A stretch of 64,000 bases of DNA from Sphingobacterium sp. HMA12 (GTDB lineage Bacteria; Bacteroidota; Bacteroidia; Sphingobacteriales; Sphingobacteriaceae). Below are positions 52,629 through 62,823 of the stretch, piece after piece (the stretch's first letter is position 1; the number at the start of each line of letters is the position of its first letter). Position numbers and translations under genes: made by a program. The stretch spans positions 434,001 through 498,000 of the forward strand of contig NZ_BEYR01000002.1 in NCBI RefSeq assembly GCF_002933815.1, read 5' to 3'. Under the pieces are notes generated by a model that was not told the origin of the DNA, searched no databases, and was given only the letters and a program-made list of their open reading frames with translations.

Positions 52629-54542
52629 ATGGAAATTTCCGTAATAGATATAGTTATCATCGTCAGTTATTTACTTGCGATGATTGTCATCGGTTTGATC
52701 CTTAAAAAGCGAGCCGCCAAGAATCTTGATTCGTATTTTTTAGGCGGGAAAAAGCTTCCCTATTACATGCTCGGTATTTCTGATGCATCGGGCATGTTCG
52801 ACATCTCGGGGACCATGTGGATGGTCTATCTGGCCTTTGTATATGGCTTAAAAAGCATGTGGATCCCTTGGTTATGGCCTGTTTTTAATCAGATTTTTTT
52901 GATGGTCTATCTGTCGGTCTGGCTGCGACGATCCAATGTCCTTACCGGAGCAGAATGGATCCGTACACGTTTTGGTCATGGTCGGGGGGCTGATGGAGCT
53001 TATACCATCGTCATTCTATATGCCATTGTTGCTGTAATGGGTTTTTTATGTTATGGTTTTATCGGTATAGGGAAATTCATGGAAGTTTTTTTCCCCTGGG
53101 AACAGGTATCCCGCTTTATTCCCTTGACGATTGACCCGGCGATGGCTCCGCAACTGTATGGTATTTTCTTTACAGCGATAACGACATTTTATGTCATGCT
53201 TGGTGGAATGCACAGCATTGTGTGGGCGGACATGGTCAAGTTTGGTATTATGATTATTTCGGGAATTGCCATCGCTGTTATTGCCATGCAGCAGGTTAGC
53301 CCCGAGCTGTTGGCGGCCAATACGCCAGCAGGATGGGATTCCCCCTTCTTCGGTTGGCACTTGGACTTGGACTGGAGTACTTTACTTCCTTCTATCATGG
53401 ATCGGATCGCCGATGATCAATACAATCTTTTTACGGTATTTGTGATGATGATGCTATTTAAAGGCATATTTATGAGCATGGCAGGACCGGCGGCCAACTA
53501 TGACATGCAGAAGATATTAGCCTGTAGATCCCCTAGAGAGGCCGCTTTAATGAGTGGTTCGGTGTCGGTCATCCTACTTATCCCCCGTTATCTGATGATT
53601 ATGGGGTTCACGGTATTAGCCCTGGTATTTTTTCGGGATGAATTTGCACACATGGGCAATCAGATGGATTTTGAAATTATCCTGCCCAAGGCAATCAGCC
53701 GCTTCGGAAAGGTAGGGTTAACCGGGCTGTTGCTGGCGGGCCTATTGGCCGCATTTATGTCTTCTTTCGCTTCAACAGTTAATGCCGCACAGGCTTATCT
53801 GGTAAATGATGTACTGTTGAAGTTTATGTACCGGTCTGCTTCGCCAAAGAAGCAGATCCGTCTGAGTTATGTAGTTTCTATTGCGGTGGTCATTTGTAGT
53901 ACCATTATTGGCTTATATGTGCAGAATATCAATTCGGTATTACAATGGATTGTCTCCGCGTTATATGGTGGTTATATCGCGGCAAATGTATTGAAATGGC
54001 ACTGGTGGCGTTTTAATGGTACCGGATTTTTCTGGGGAATGCTGGCAGGTATATTTGGGGCAGTAATACTCCCGCAGTTTTTTCCAGATACCCTTCCGCT
54101 TTATTTTTTTCCTTTGCTTTTTGTTCTATCGCTGCTGGGCTGTTTTGCAGGTACATGGTTATCCCGACCTACCGAGGAGGAAGTGCTTGTTGATTTTTAT
54201 GTACGTATACGGCCTTGGGGATTTTGGGGACCCATTCATCAGAAAGCACTGGAAAAATATCCGGACCTCAAGAAGAATGATCATTTTAAGCGGGATATGG
54301 CCAATGTGGCCGTTGGTATTATATGGCAATGCTGCCTGACTTTGGTTCCTATGTATATTGTGATCAAACAGGGACAGGGTTTATTGACAACAGTCTTGCT
54401 ATTGGGGATCACCACACTTATTCTGAAAAAGAACTGGTATGATAAAATGAACCGGGAGGAGGAGGAGTATAACGCTTTTATGCTAAAGTATGGGCTGAAT
54501 AAAACGGACAAGACCATGACTGAAAAGACGACTATTGATTAA
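52629..54542 (+). CDS. Sodium:solute symporter (SSS) family transporter
   Basis: A 637-residue inner-membrane protein from ATG 52629 (MEISVIDIVIIVSYLLAMIV, start of the first membrane helix); an upstream ATG at 52602 is less likely. About 13-14 hydrophobic segments are visible, with SSS-family markers such as RAAKNLDSYFLGGKKLPYYM, GGMHSIVWADMVKFGIMIISG in the core and LAAFMSSFASTVNAAQAYLVNDV near TM9. It should import a small sugar or polyol with Na+. As the last gene of the 42-54 kb locus it is the probable inner-membrane step between SusCD and the cytoplasmic GH130. Confidence 0.92.
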   Translation: MEISVIDIVIIVSYLLAMIVIGLILKKRAAKNLDSYFLGGKKLPYYMLGISDASGMFDISGTMWMVYLAFVYGLKSMWIPWLWPVFNQIFLMVYLSVWLRRSNVLTGAEWIRTRFGHGRGADGAYTIVILYAIVAVMGFLCYGFIGIGKFMEVFFPWEQVSRFIPLTIDPAMAPQLYGIFFTAITTFYVMLGGMHSIVWADMVKFGIMIISGIAIAVIAMQQVSPELLAANTPAGWDSPFFGWHLDLDWSTLLPSIMDRIADDQYNLFTVFVMMMLFKGIFMSMAGPAANYDMQKILACRSPREAALMSGSVSVILLIPRYLMIMGFTVLALVFFRDEFAHMGNQMDFEIILPKAISRFGKVGLTGLLLAGLLAAFMSSFASTVNAAQAYLVNDVLLKFMYRSASPKKQIRLSYVVSIAVVICSTIIGLYVQNINSVLQWIVSALYGGYIAANVLKWHWWRFNGTGFFWGMLAGIFGAVILPQFFPDTLPLYFFPLLFVLSLLGCFAGTWLSRPTEEEVLVDFYVRIRPWGFWGPIHQKALEKYPDLKKNDHFKRDMANVAVGIIWQCCLTLVPMYIVIKQGQGLLTTVLLLGITTLILKKNWYDKMNREEEEYNAFMLKYGLNKTDKTMTEKTTID

Positions 54543-54566
54543 CCATACGAACTGTTTTCCGACAAT

Positions 54567-54613
54567 ACAAAAATAGGCTACCCGTCGTGTTTCGACGCGT
54601 GTCCTATTTTTGT
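54567..54613. terminator. Bidirectional terminator between symporter and DUF2911 genes
   Basis: Outer arms ACAAAAATAGG / CCTATTTTTGT plus an inner CGTCG/CGACG stem form a long imperfect hairpin with T runs on both strands, between convergent genes. Confidence 0.8.
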
Positions 54614-54634
54614 AAAATGGACTGATTGGATCAG

Positions 54635-55150
54635 CTAGTTACTTGCTTTGACCAGAAAAGGGATGACATAATCTCCCCATTCCAAGGATATATTTCCTTC
54701 CGGAGTCGCATTGATTTTAAACTGTTCCTGGTTGTTATCAGACTTACCGTTGCTGACCGAAACGCGTAGGGCATCGTCTTTGGCGTCGTATTTTGTTCCC
54801 CATTGGTCCCATACTTTGCTGAACATAAGGGTTGTTTCGTGTTCTCCGGGGATACTATAGAGACCATATTTTCCCGCCGCCAGTTTTTTGCCTTCGACCA
54901 GTACATCTTTATTGAATTCGATGGTGGTCGCTTCATTGGCGCCAGTACGCCAGACTTTTCCTACGGGAGCGATATCAACACCAAGCTTACGGCCTTTGAG
55001 TGAAGGACGACTATAATTGATGTCGATTGTAACCCCATCAGTTGTGGTTACTTTGGTGTTGTCTGGAGGACTCGGACGTTTGCTTTTGTCTGTCTGGGCG
55101 AAGCCAAGTTGACCAATTAAGGTCAAAATTGTTAAAATTAGTACTCTCAT
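54635..55150 (-). CDS. DUF2911 domain-containing exported protein
   Basis: A 171-residue exported protein (signal MRVLILTILTLIGQLGFAQ). The DUF2911 core is visible: VTIDINYSRPSLKGRKLG, VGKVWRTGANEATTIEFNKD, KLAAGKYGLYSIPGEHET and WGTKYDAKDDALRV. Function of the domain is unknown; it is widespread in Bacteroidota. The gene is monocistronic, convergent with the symporter gene and 172 bases from the ilvA stop. Confidence 0.9.
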   Translation of the reverse strand: MRVLILTILTLIGQLGFAQTDKSKRPSPPDNTKVTTTDGVTIDINYSRPSLKGRKLGVDIAPVGKVWRTGANEATTIEFNKDVLVEGKKLAAGKYGLYSIPGEHETTLMFSKVWDQWGTKYDAKDDALRVSVSNGKSDNNQEQFKINATPEGNISLEWGDYVIPFLVKASN

Positions 55151-55286
55151 ATGTGCTTATTTTTTGATTAAACACTTAAATATAAGATTTTTATGTGATG
55201 AAAATTTTTTGTTTTTTTAGAACTTGACGAAATCGTGACTGGTCGGTATCAAGTTATATCATTTTAAAAAATGAGAGTAGATAAAA

Positions 55287-55325
55287 ATAAAAGCCAGCGT
55301 TTTAATCGCTGGCTTTTTATTTTTA
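55287..55325 (-). terminator. Intrinsic terminator of the leu/ilv transcript after ilvA
   Basis: AAAAGCCAGCG and CGCTGGCTTTTT pair around a 7-base loop, reaching the ilvA stop codon. A and T runs flank both arms; on the reverse strand it ends the ilvA message. Confidence 0.88.
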
Positions 55326-56570
55326 TACCAAATACTCGAATAAGGTTTGGTCTTTGTTGATTTCAATGACATCAAACTTATACTCTTTCATCCTTGCGAT
55401 CAGTGTGTCGTAATCTTCAGGTTTGTTGAGCTCAATGCCGACTAGGGCCGGGCCTCTTTCCCGTTCAGTTTTCTTGATAAACTCAAAACGGGTAATATCG
55501 TCTTTAGGACCTAACACTTCAGAAACGAAGAGTTTTAATGCTCCCGGGCGCTGTGGGAAACGGACAATAAAATAATGTTTGTAGCCTTCATAAAGTAATG
55601 ATAGTTCTTTGATCTCGCTCATGCGGTCGATATCATTATTCCCGCCCGATATAATACAAACTACCTTCTTGCCTTTTATTTCTTCTTTGTGAAATTCCAA
55701 AGCTGCAACAGACAGTGCGCCCGCTGGTTCGACCACGATGGCGTCTTTATTATATAGTTCCAAGATACAAGTGCAAATTTTGCCCTCTGGAATGGAGCGC
55801 GTATCATCCAGCAATTGTTTGGCAATCTCAAATGTGGTTGCGCCAATTTTCTTTACAGCTGCGCCATCCACAAATTTATTAATGTGTTCCAATTCAATTG
55901 GCGCTCCGTTTTCCAGTGCTGCCTGCATAGATGGTGCTCCTTCTGGTTCGACTCCATAACATTTGATTGCTTTGTTTTTGCTTTTCAGGTAGTAACTTGC
56001 TCCTGCCGCAAGCCCGCCACCACCGATCGGAATAAAGATGGCATCCATATCAGGAAGATCCTGTAATGCTTCGACGGCCACGGTGCCTTGTCCTTCCACA
56101 ACCTTGAGGTCATCAAATGGAGGAATAAAGGTCATGCCATGCTCTTCCGTGTAAGCCAGTGCCGCTTTTTGGCAATCGTCAAACGTATCTCCGGTCAATA
56201 CAATTTCAACATTGCCATTGCCCCACATTTCAGTTTGGGAGATTTTCTGACGCGGTGTTGGACCGGGCATAAAGATAACGCCCTTGATATCCAGTTTTTT
56301 GCACGAAAAGGCGACACCTTGCGCATGATTACCAGCACTAGCACAGACCACACCCCGTTGGCGCTCTTCCGCTGTCAGGGAAATAATCTTATTATAGGCA
56401 CCACGCAGTTTATAGGAACGGACGACCTGTAAATCTTCCCGTTTGAGATAGACTTCTGCGCCATATTTTTCGGATAAATGCCGGTTATATTGTAAAGGCG
56501 TACGATTGACCACCGATTTGATGCGCTCAAGCGTAGCTTCTGAATTGATGTTTAAGGTTGATAGATCCAT
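55323..56570 (-). CDS. ilvA: Threonine ammonia-lyase (threonine deaminase)
   Basis: A 415-residue PLP enzyme. The PLP lysine lies in YLKREDLQVVRSYKLRGAY (residues about 45-65), the phosphate-binding loop in IPIGGGGLAAG, and the asparagine-containing CASAGNHAQGVAF is standard. The C-terminal about 85 residues (YFIVRFPQRPGALKLFVSEVLG) form a single ACT-like domain, the short IlvA type, so some isoleucine sensing may remain. It converts threonine to 2-oxobutyrate, the first step of isoleucine synthesis, in the cytoplasm. It lies 65 bases downstream of leuA but a terminator separates them. Confidence 0.93.
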   Translation of the reverse strand: MDLSTLNINSEATLERIKSVVNRTPLQYNRHLSEKYGAEVYLKREDLQVVRSYKLRGAYNKIISLTAEERQRGVVCASAGNHAQGVAFSCKKLDIKGVIFMPGPTPRQKISQTEMWGNGNVEIVLTGDTFDDCQKAALAYTEEHGMTFIPPFDDLKVVEGQGTVAVEALQDLPDMDAIFIPIGGGGLAAGASYYLKSKNKAIKCYGVEPEGAPSMQAALENGAPIELEHINKFVDGAAVKKIGATTFEIAKQLLDDTRSIPEGKICTCILELYNKDAIVVEPAGALSVAALEFHKEEIKGKKVVCIISGGNNDIDRMSEIKELSLLYEGYKHYFIVRFPQRPGALKLFVSEVLGPKDDITRFEFIKKTERERGPALVGIELNKPEDYDTLIARMKEYKFDVIEINKDQTLFEYLV

Positions 56571-56603
56571 TTTTTGATAGGGTGATTAAGGTTGTTTTTT
56601 GAT

Positions 56604-56630
56604 AAAAAAAGGCTGCATCTGCAGCCTTCC
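56604..56630 (-). terminator. Terminator between leuA and ilvA
   Basis: AAGGCTGC / GCAGCCTT with loop ATCT and, on the reverse strand, a run of seven T. It may attenuate transcription into ilvA, which has only about 65 bases of upstream spacer. Confidence 0.8.
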
Positions 56631-56635
56631 ATTTT

Positions 56636-57799
56636 TTATATCTTTTCTTGGATGAGGCTTTTTAAGTCATCATCACAAATATTTTTCTTTGCGTCGGCCA
56701 ACACCAAAAAGCGTTGATAGCAATCTGCTAGATCATCTTTTTCAAGATGGAAACCAAGGCGCTCCAAATGGTGTTTAAGTGCATGTCTTCCTGAACGGGC
56801 CGTCAAGATAATATCTGCTTCATCAAGGCCTACATCTTCAGGTCTGATGATCTCGTAATTTTCGCGGTGCTTCAAGAAGCCATCTTGATGGATGCCTGAA
56901 CTATGGGCAAAGGCATTGCGGCCAACAATCGCTTTATTTGGTTGCACAGGCATGTTCATCATATCGCTCACTTTACGGGATAGATAAGTAAACATACGGC
57001 TATCAATATTCGAAGTTAGGCTTCCGAAAGCTTGGTTATGCACTTTAAGGATCATCGCAACTTCTTCCAATGAGGTATTACCTGCACGTTCGCCGATACC
57101 ATTGATGGTACATTCTACCTGACGGGCGCCGTTTTGTATCGCGGCGATGGAGTTAGCCGTAGCAAGCCCCAGATCATTGTGACAGTGTGCAGAAATAATG
57201 GCTTGATCGATATTACGTACATTTTCCTTAAGATACTTGATTTTTGAACCATATTGGTCCGGTAAACAGTATCCATTGGTATCGGGAATATTGACAACTG
57301 TTGCACCGGCAGCAATAACTGATTCAATCATTTTAGCCAAAAACTCCAAATCAGCACGACCGGCATCCTCAGCGTAAAACTCGACATCTTCCACATAAGA
57401 TTTAGCATGTTTTACAGCTGCAACGGCACGTTCTAAAATTTCTTCTCTTGTACTGTTGAATTTATATTTGATGTGCATGTCCGAAGAACCAATTCCGGTA
57501 TGAATACGTGGACGTTTGGCATATTTCAATGCTTCCGCAGCTACGTCGATATCATTTTGATTGGCACGGGTCAATGCACATATAATAACATCATTCACCG
57601 CCTTGGACAACTCTACGACAGATTGGAAATCTCCGGGACTGGAAACAGGAAAACCAGCTTCGATAATATCAACCCCCAGTTTTTCTAAGTCCTTTGCGAT
57701 CTCAATTTTCTCTGGAGTAGTTAATTGGCATCCCGGTACCTGTTCGCCATCACGCAATGTGGTGTCGAAGATGTAAAGATGGTTAGGATCGTGTAACAT
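56636..57799 (-). CDS. leuA: 2-isopropylmalate synthase, short form without regulatory domain
   Basis: A 387-residue enzyme that condenses 2-ketoisovalerate with acetyl-CoA, the first step of leucine synthesis. The TIM-barrel signature [15 protein letters not shown] is at residues 10-24, and [15 protein letters not shown] with the metal-binding His pair is near 200. The chain stops in subdomain II ([18 protein letters not shown]) and lacks the about 120-residue C-terminal LeuA dimer domain that senses leucine in standard 500-residue LeuA. Homocitrate synthase and isopropylmalate synthase are similar, but the leuBCD neighbours decide the call. It lies 117 bases after leuB. Confidence 0.9.
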   Translation of the reverse strand: MLHDPNHLYIFDTTLRDGEQVPGCQLTTPEKIEIAKDLEKLGVDIIEAGFPVSSPGDFQSVVELSKAVNDVIICALTRANQNDIDVAAEALKYAKRPRIHTGIGSSDMHIKYKFNSTREEILERAVAAVKHAKSYVEDVEFYAEDAGRADLEFLAKMIESVIAAGATVVNIPDTNGYCLPDQYGSKIKYLKENVRNIDQAIISAHCHNDLGLATANSIAAIQNGARQVECTINGIGERAGNTSLEEVAMILKVHNQAFGSLTSNIDSRMFTYLSRKVSDMMNMPVQPNKAIVGRNAFAHSSGIHQDGFLKHRENYEIIRPEDVGLDEADIILTARSGRHALKHHLERLGFHLEKDDLADCYQRFLVLADAKKNICDDDLKSLIQEKI

Positions 57800-57916
57800 A
57801 ATTTCTTAATTCAAAAGATTTATAACTAAAGAAGTATGGGGCAAAGAGTGTGAGTGCATCGACCTTTTTTGCTTTGTTGCACCAAAATCTCATTACTCCA
57901 TACGTATATCTCATTA

Positions 57917-58990
57917 CTATTTAATAAACTCCAATACTTTCTCGCCCATTTCCTGCGTACCCAAGACTTTAGAAGCTTCTGTATTGGCATTCGCAATATC
58001 TCCGGTTCTCCAGCCCGCTTTGAGCGTTTGGGCAACCGCATTAGTAACTGCTTTTGCTTCTTCCTGTAGACCGAAGCTAATGTCGAGCATTAATGCAGCG
58101 GATAAAATTGAAGCAAGTGGATTCGCTTTATTCTGGCCAGCAATATCATGTGCCGAGCCGTGGATAGGCTCGAAGAAACCTGTGCCATCACCAACAGAAG
58201 CTGAGGCCAACATACCCATTGATCCTGCTATCTGAGATGCTTCATCAGTCAAAATATCACCAAAAAGATTCGCTGTTAATACCACGTCAAATTTCTTTGG
58301 GTTCTTGACCAATTGCATCGCTGCATTGTCAATAAACATGTGTTCAGTTTCAACATCTGGATATTCTTTTGCAATTTCTTGTACAACTTCTCTCCATAAA
58401 CGGGAAGTTTCCAATACATTAGCTTTATCAACCGAGCATAATCTTTTGTTACGCGTACGAGCAGCATCATAAGCTTTACGTGCGATACGCTCTACTTCAT
58501 ATCGGTGGTAGTTCATCAAGTCCGAAGCGAAGGTATTGTCCTCATTACGGTTTTTCTCACCGAAATACACATCGCCCGTCAACTCACGGAAAAAAAGAAT
58601 ATCTGTTCCTTGTAGAATTTCAGGTTTTAAACTCGATGCATCCAATAGTTCATCAAATAAAAGGATAGGACGTAGATTGGCATATAAACCTAATTCTTTC
58701 CGGATTTTCAACAACCCCTGTTCTGGTCTAACCTTGGCCGAAGGATCATTATCGTATTTGATATGTCCGATCGCGCCAAAAAGGATGGCATCAGAAGCTT
58801 TCGCTTTTGCTAAGGTTTCGTCAGGAAGCGGATTGCCGGTAGCTTCAATAGCTGTATGGCCCATGATTGCTTCATCAAAACTGAATTCATGACCATATTT
58901 TTCACCGATCTTTTCTAAAACTTTTTTACCCCAGGTGGTTACTTCTTGGCCAATGCCGTCTCCAGGTATGATTAAAATATTTTTTTTCAT
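57917..58990 (-). CDS. leuB: 3-isopropylmalate dehydrogenase
   Basis: A 357-residue NAD-dependent dehydrogenase opening KKNILIIPGDGIGQEVTTWG. The substrate-binding RFFRELTGDVYFGEK segment (FFRELTGDVYFGE), VDKANVLETSRLWREV with the catalytic Lys, and ANLFGDILTDEASQIAGSMG with the metal-binding Asp are typical of LeuB, as is the NAD-site GSAHDIAGQNKANP. It oxidises 3-isopropylmalate, giving 2-ketoisocaproate after decarboxylation. It is 161 bases downstream of the ABC gene in the leu cluster, and leuA follows. Confidence 0.95.
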   Translation of the reverse strand: MKKNILIIPGDGIGQEVTTWGKKVLEKIGEKYGHEFSFDEAIMGHTAIEATGNPLPDETLAKAKASDAILFGAIGHIKYDNDPSAKVRPEQGLLKIRKELGLYANLRPILLFDELLDASSLKPEILQGTDILFFRELTGDVYFGEKNRNEDNTFASDLMNYHRYEVERIARKAYDAARTRNKRLCSVDKANVLETSRLWREVVQEIAKEYPDVETEHMFIDNAAMQLVKNPKKFDVVLTANLFGDILTDEASQIAGSMGMLASASVGDGTGFFEPIHGSAHDIAGQNKANPLASILSAALMLDISFGLQEEAKAVTNAVAQTLKAGWRTGDIANANTEASKVLGTQEMGEKVLEFIK

Positions 58991-59151
58991 TGTTTTATTT
59001 AGTATTGAGATATTAGATCGGAGTATTGAAATTTTTGTTGTACAAGCCAGTGGCTTACTAAACGTGTCCCTAGGGATTTTTTCTATCCATTGTCTAACAT
59101 CTATAATCTATCATCTAATATCTGTTATTTAATTATCGTTTTCCACAATTT

Positions 59152-60630
59152 CTATGTTGATAAAGTCTCTTTTTTGTGGATAACTCGTTCTACGGACTTA
59201 ATTTCGCCCTTTTCCAGTACCATTTTGTTGCCTATACAAGTCGGTAATTGGGATTGGAAATGACCGACATAAATAAGGGTCTGGCCATTTTTGCTCAGGT
59301 CGTCGATCACATCATTAAAATATTGTGATTGTTCCTTATCCAATCCTTGGCAAGGTTCATCTAATATAAGCAATTCAGGATGTTTTACGATCGTGCGCGC
59401 CAGTAATGCTAATCGCTGTTGGCCTAAAGGTAAAGAACCTAATGTTTTATGTTTTACGTCTTTGAGATCAAAAAAATGGAGCACCTGATCAAGCTTCTGC
59501 TGTTGTTCATAGCCCAATTTTTGATACAGGCTCATCGAATCGAAGAATCCCGAAGCAATGGTCTGTCCTACATTGGCATTCATATCGTAGTACCAATGTA
59601 ATTCGGGAGAAATAATGCCCAGGTGTTCTTTGATTTCCCATATACTTTCTCCTGATCCTCTCTTTTTACCAAAAAGATGGATGTCATTTGCGTAGGCTTG
59701 GGGATGATCACCGTTGATCAGACTTAATAAAGTCGATTTTCCCGATCCATTATGTCCTTGCAGCAGCCATTTTTCTCCTGCTTTTACTTCCCAATCAATG
59801 TTTTTCAAGACCTGCTTCTCACCGTATGAAATGTTGATCTGCCGCATCTTGACCATGATTGGGTCAGAGATTTTGGGTGACTGCTGTAAGAAATAGGGTA
59901 GTTCCTTGCGCTTCCGTGGTATTCCCCGCGAAATTTCTCCGCTATGTTGACGAAGAACAATTTTTCCATCCTGGATTTCGGCAAAACGATTAATACAATC
60001 CGGTTGTTCGTCATCGTTGCTGATCAGTAGGAGGGATACGCCCTTGTCCGCAAGCTGATCGAAGATCTGGTTCAAGTCTTTTCTGGATTGTACATCAAGT
60101 CCGGTATAAGGCTGGTCGATAATCAAGACCTGCGGCTGAAGCCAAAGTGCTTTGACCAATTGTAGGCGTTTATGTTCGCCGCTGGAAAGTTCGATCAATT
60201 GTTGGTCTTTGAAATTTTCAAATCCAAAGACGGCAAGGTAGGGTGCCACATCTTCGAAGGCCAGCTGTTCGTCCTTCGCAAAATGTTTCAATTCAGCAAA
60301 AACTGTTAAGGTATCGTTTTTTGCAAACTTGTTATAGCGTTGTTGGTAATAGAAGTTGCGATCACCTTCGAGATTGGTAAACTGAAACCAGTTGGATACG
60401 TAATGCACAACTGGAGGAAGGGAACTAGCATTATCCAGATGGTAGGATATGGTGCCCTCATATTTTAATTGCCCCGCAATTGCTTTCGCAAGCGTTGTTT
60501 TTCCTGTGCCACTGGGACCACCTAAGATCCATTGTTCGCCAGGAAAAATTTGCCAATTTAAATCTTGCAGTACGGAATCTTTACCGTGCTGAATCGTTAA
60601 ATTGGCAATATGGACGACTGGGTCTACCAT
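59152..60630 (-). CDS. Two-domain ABC ATPase without membrane domain (ModF-like)
   Basis: A 492-residue soluble protein with two ABC ATPase domains in one chain. Domain 1: Walker [11 protein letters not shown] at residues 37-46, signature LSSGEHKR, Walker B VLIIDQP, where the catalytic Glu is Gln. Domain 2: Walker [12 protein letters not shown], degenerate signature LPLGQQRL, Walker B LLILDEP with Glu. In the folded pair this would leave one canonical and one degenerate ATP site. No membrane segment is present and the neighbours are leuD and leuB. The start overlaps the leuD stop by 7 bases. ModF/PhrA-type ABC proteins have no settled function; a role in leucine synthesis is not established. 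Confidence 0.85.
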   Translation of the reverse strand: MVDPVVHIANLTIQHGKDSVLQDLNWQIFPGEQWILGGPSGTGKTTLAKAIAGQLKYEGTISYHLDNASSLPPVVHYVSNWFQFTNLEGDRNFYYQQRYNKFAKNDTLTVFAELKHFAKDEQLAFEDVAPYLAVFGFENFKDQQLIELSSGEHKRLQLVKALWLQPQVLIIDQPYTGLDVQSRKDLNQIFDQLADKGVSLLLISNDDEQPDCINRFAEIQDGKIVLRQHSGEISRGIPRKRKELPYFLQQSPKISDPIMVKMRQINISYGEKQVLKNIDWEVKAGEKWLLQGHNGSGKSTLLSLINGDHPQAYANDIHLFGKKRGSGESIWEIKEHLGIISPELHWYYDMNANVGQTIASGFFDSMSLYQKLGYEQQQKLDQVLHFFDLKDVKHKTLGSLPLGQQRLALLARTIVKHPELLILDEPCQGLDKEQSQYFNDVIDDLSKNGQTLIYVGHFQSQLPTCIGNKMVLEKGEIKSVERVIHKKETLST

Positions 60631-61214
60631 TTTTTTGTTGTTTCAAATGATTCAATTAAATCTTTTTGATTAAGGATAAAATCGATGTCATCGTATCCAT
60701 TGATCAAACATGATTTTTTGTATGGATTGATTTCAAATTCAAATTGATCGCCGGTCTCGGTTAACATAACTGTTTGTTTTTCGAGATCAACGATAATTTG
60801 GGTGTTTGGGTTTTGATGGACCAATTCGAAGATTTTCTCTAAAAATTCTTCAGGAACTTGGATAGGCAGTACGCCATTATTAAGGGCATTACCTTTAAAG
60901 ATATCTGCAAAAAACGAACTGATAACGACATCAAAACCATAGTCCTGGATTGCCCAGGCCGCGTGTTCACGGCTGGAACCGCAACCGAAGTTCTTGCCGG
61001 CAACCAATATTTTCCCGGAATAGATTGGGTTGTTCAAGACGAAATCTGCTTTTGGCTGATTATCGCTATCAAAGCGCCAGTCACGGAATAAATTATTGCC
61101 AAATCCCTCGCGCGTGGTCGCTTTTAGAAAACGCGCCGGTATGATCTGATCGGTATCAATATTTTCGATTGGTAGTGGCACTACCGATGAAGTTAAAGTT
61201 TCAAATTTTTTCAT
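60624..61214 (-). CDS. leuD: 3-isopropylmalate dehydratase, small subunit
   Basis: A 196-residue swivel domain opening [51 protein letters not shown] and [13 protein letters not shown] are the standard LeuD strings (substrate-binding serine loop). With LeuC it isomerises 2-isopropylmalate to 3-isopropylmalate. It starts 41 bases after leuC and its stop codon overlaps the ABC gene start by 7 bases, so translation of the latter is coupled to LeuD. Confidence 0.95.
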   Translation of the reverse strand: MKKFETLTSSVVPLPIENIDTDQIIPARFLKATTREGFGNNLFRDWRFDSDNQPKADFVLNNPIYSGKILVAGKNFGCGSSREHAAWAIQDYGFDVVISSFFADIFKGNALNNGVLPIQVPEEFLEKIFELVHQNPNTQIIVDLEKQTVMLTETGDQFEFEINPYKKSCLINGYDDIDFILNQKDLIESFETTKKW

Positions 61215-61255
61215 GTTAAGAATTTAGTAAGTCAGAATTAAAAAAATGGAGTTAG

Positions 61256-62653
61256 TTATATTAACTCTCTTACATCTGTTACTTTGCCCGTTACTGCTGC
61301 TGCTGCTGCTGTCAGTGGAGATACCAGCATGGTGCGTGCATTGGGCCCCTGACGTCCTTCGAAGTTTCTATTTGAAGTTGAAACACAATATTTACCTGCA
61401 GGAATTTTGTCTTCGTTCATGCCTAAACATGCGGAACATCCCGGTTCGCGTAATTGGAATCCCGCGGCTTCAAATATTTTATCCAGGCCTTCTTCTTTGG
61501 CTTGTTTTTCGACCTGTTTTGAGCCGGGAACAATCCATACTTCGACGTCCTGTGCCTTTTGTTTTCCTTTAACGAATGAGGCTACCTCACGTAGATCTTC
61601 GATACGGGAGTTGGTACAGCTTCCGATGAAAACGTAATCCACACGGTTACCTAAGACGGTTGAATCATCTTTAAAGCCCATGTAGTCCAATGCTTTTTGA
61701 TAGGATGGTCTTTCTGATTCCGGTTGTGCATTTGTTGCCGGGATATGCTCGGCAATACCCATACCCATGCCCGGGTTTGTACCATAGGTAATCATAGGAG
61801 CGATGTCAGCGGCGTCAAATGTCAACACTTTATCAAAAATGGCATCTTCATCGGAATATAATGTTTTCCAATACGCTAAGGCTTGGTCCCATTCTTCTCC
61901 TTTTGGTGCGAATTCGCGGCCTTCTACATAATCAAATGTGATTTGATCCGGTGCAATAAGCCCGCCGCGTGCCCCCATTTCGATACTCATATTACAGATG
62001 GTCATACGGGCTTCCATGCTCAAGGAGCGGATGGCTGAACCAGCATATTCGATAAAATATCCTGTACCACCTGCGGCAGAAATCTTGGAGATAATATAGA
62101 GGATAATATCCTTTGCGCCAACGCCCTTTTGTAAAGTACCATTGACTTCAATTTTCATGGTTTTAGGCTTGGACTGCAATAAACACTGCGTCGCAAAGAC
62201 CTGTTCAACCTGAGAGGTTCCGATACCAAAAGCAATAGCTCCAAAGGCTCCATGTGTTGACGTATGGCTATCACCACAGACCATTGTTTTACCCGGTAGT
62301 GTGATACCTAACTCAGGACCGATCACGTGTACGATTCCTTGGTAAGGATGTCCCAAACCATATAATTCAATGCCAAATTCAGCACAATTTTTGGTCAGCA
62401 TATCAACTTGATATCGCGATAGCTCTTCTTTGATTGGCAAATGTTGGTTGAGTGTGGGTACGTTATGGTCGGCAGTTGCTACCGTCTGCTTTGGACGAAA
62501 AACTGGGATCCCTCTTTTGCGTAGGCCATCAAAAGCTTGAGGTGAAGTAACTTCATGAATCAAGTGGGTATCGATATATATAATATCCGGAAACCCTTCT
62601 TCACGCTTGACGACGTGAGCATCCCAAATCTTTTCTACTAATGTTTTTGACAT
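61256..62653 (-). CDS. leuC: 3-isopropylmalate dehydratase, large subunit
   Basis: A 465-residue aconitase-superfamily protein. The 4Fe-4S ligands are the cysteine in [13 protein letters not shown] and the pair in [32 protein letters not shown] is the substrate loop. Length is standard (about 465). It works with LeuD in the cytoplasm. It is the second gene of the visible leu cluster, 170 bases after ilvC, and a perfect hairpin lies in that gap. Confidence 0.96.
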   Translation of the reverse strand: MSKTLVEKIWDAHVVKREEGFPDIIYIDTHLIHEVTSPQAFDGLRKRGIPVFRPKQTVATADHNVPTLNQHLPIKEELSRYQVDMLTKNCAEFGIELYGLGHPYQGIVHVIGPELGITLPGKTMVCGDSHTSTHGAFGAIAFGIGTSQVEQVFATQCLLQSKPKTMKIEVNGTLQKGVGAKDIILYIISKISAAGGTGYFIEYAGSAIRSLSMEARMTICNMSIEMGARGGLIAPDQITFDYVEGREFAPKGEEWDQALAYWKTLYSDEDAIFDKVLTFDAADIAPMITYGTNPGMGMGIAEHIPATNAQPESERPSYQKALDYMGFKDDSTVLGNRVDYVFIGSCTNSRIEDLREVASFVKGKQKAQDVEVWIVPGSKQVEKQAKEEGLDKIFEAAGFQLREPGCSACLGMNEDKIPAGKYCVSTSNRNFEGRQGPNARTMLVSPLTAAAAAVTGKVTDVRELI

Positions 62654-62684
62654 TTTTTAATCTCTCTTATGTTATTTTTATTTT

Positions 62685-62725
62685 AATCAGGGTGATATTG
62701 TAAATGTCTCAATATCACCCTGATT
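62685..62725. repeat. 16-bp hairpin between ilvC and leuC
   Basis: Arms with core CAGGGTGATATTG / CAATATCACCCTG (62685-62700 and 62710-62725) and a 9-base loop. On the transcribed (reverse) strand no T run follows, so it is not a textbook intrinsic terminator. It lies 32 bases ahead of the leuC start and may control read-through or mRNA stability between ilvC and leuCD. Confidence 0.65.
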
Positions 62726-62823
62726 TCAATATACTAAATTACGAAATATTCATGATTTTGGAGCATATCTGTGGATTGAATTCACCCGGATATGCTAAAA
62801 AAACAAATAATTCGTATAAATTT

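Noticed and set aside
54631..54936. 101-codon reverse open frame inside the DUF2911 gene
   Set aside because: It is an alternative frame of a clearly assigned gene.
59175..59183. TGTGGATAA, a DnaA-box match
   Set aside because: It lies inside the C-terminal codons of the ABC gene with no second box nearby; coding explains it.
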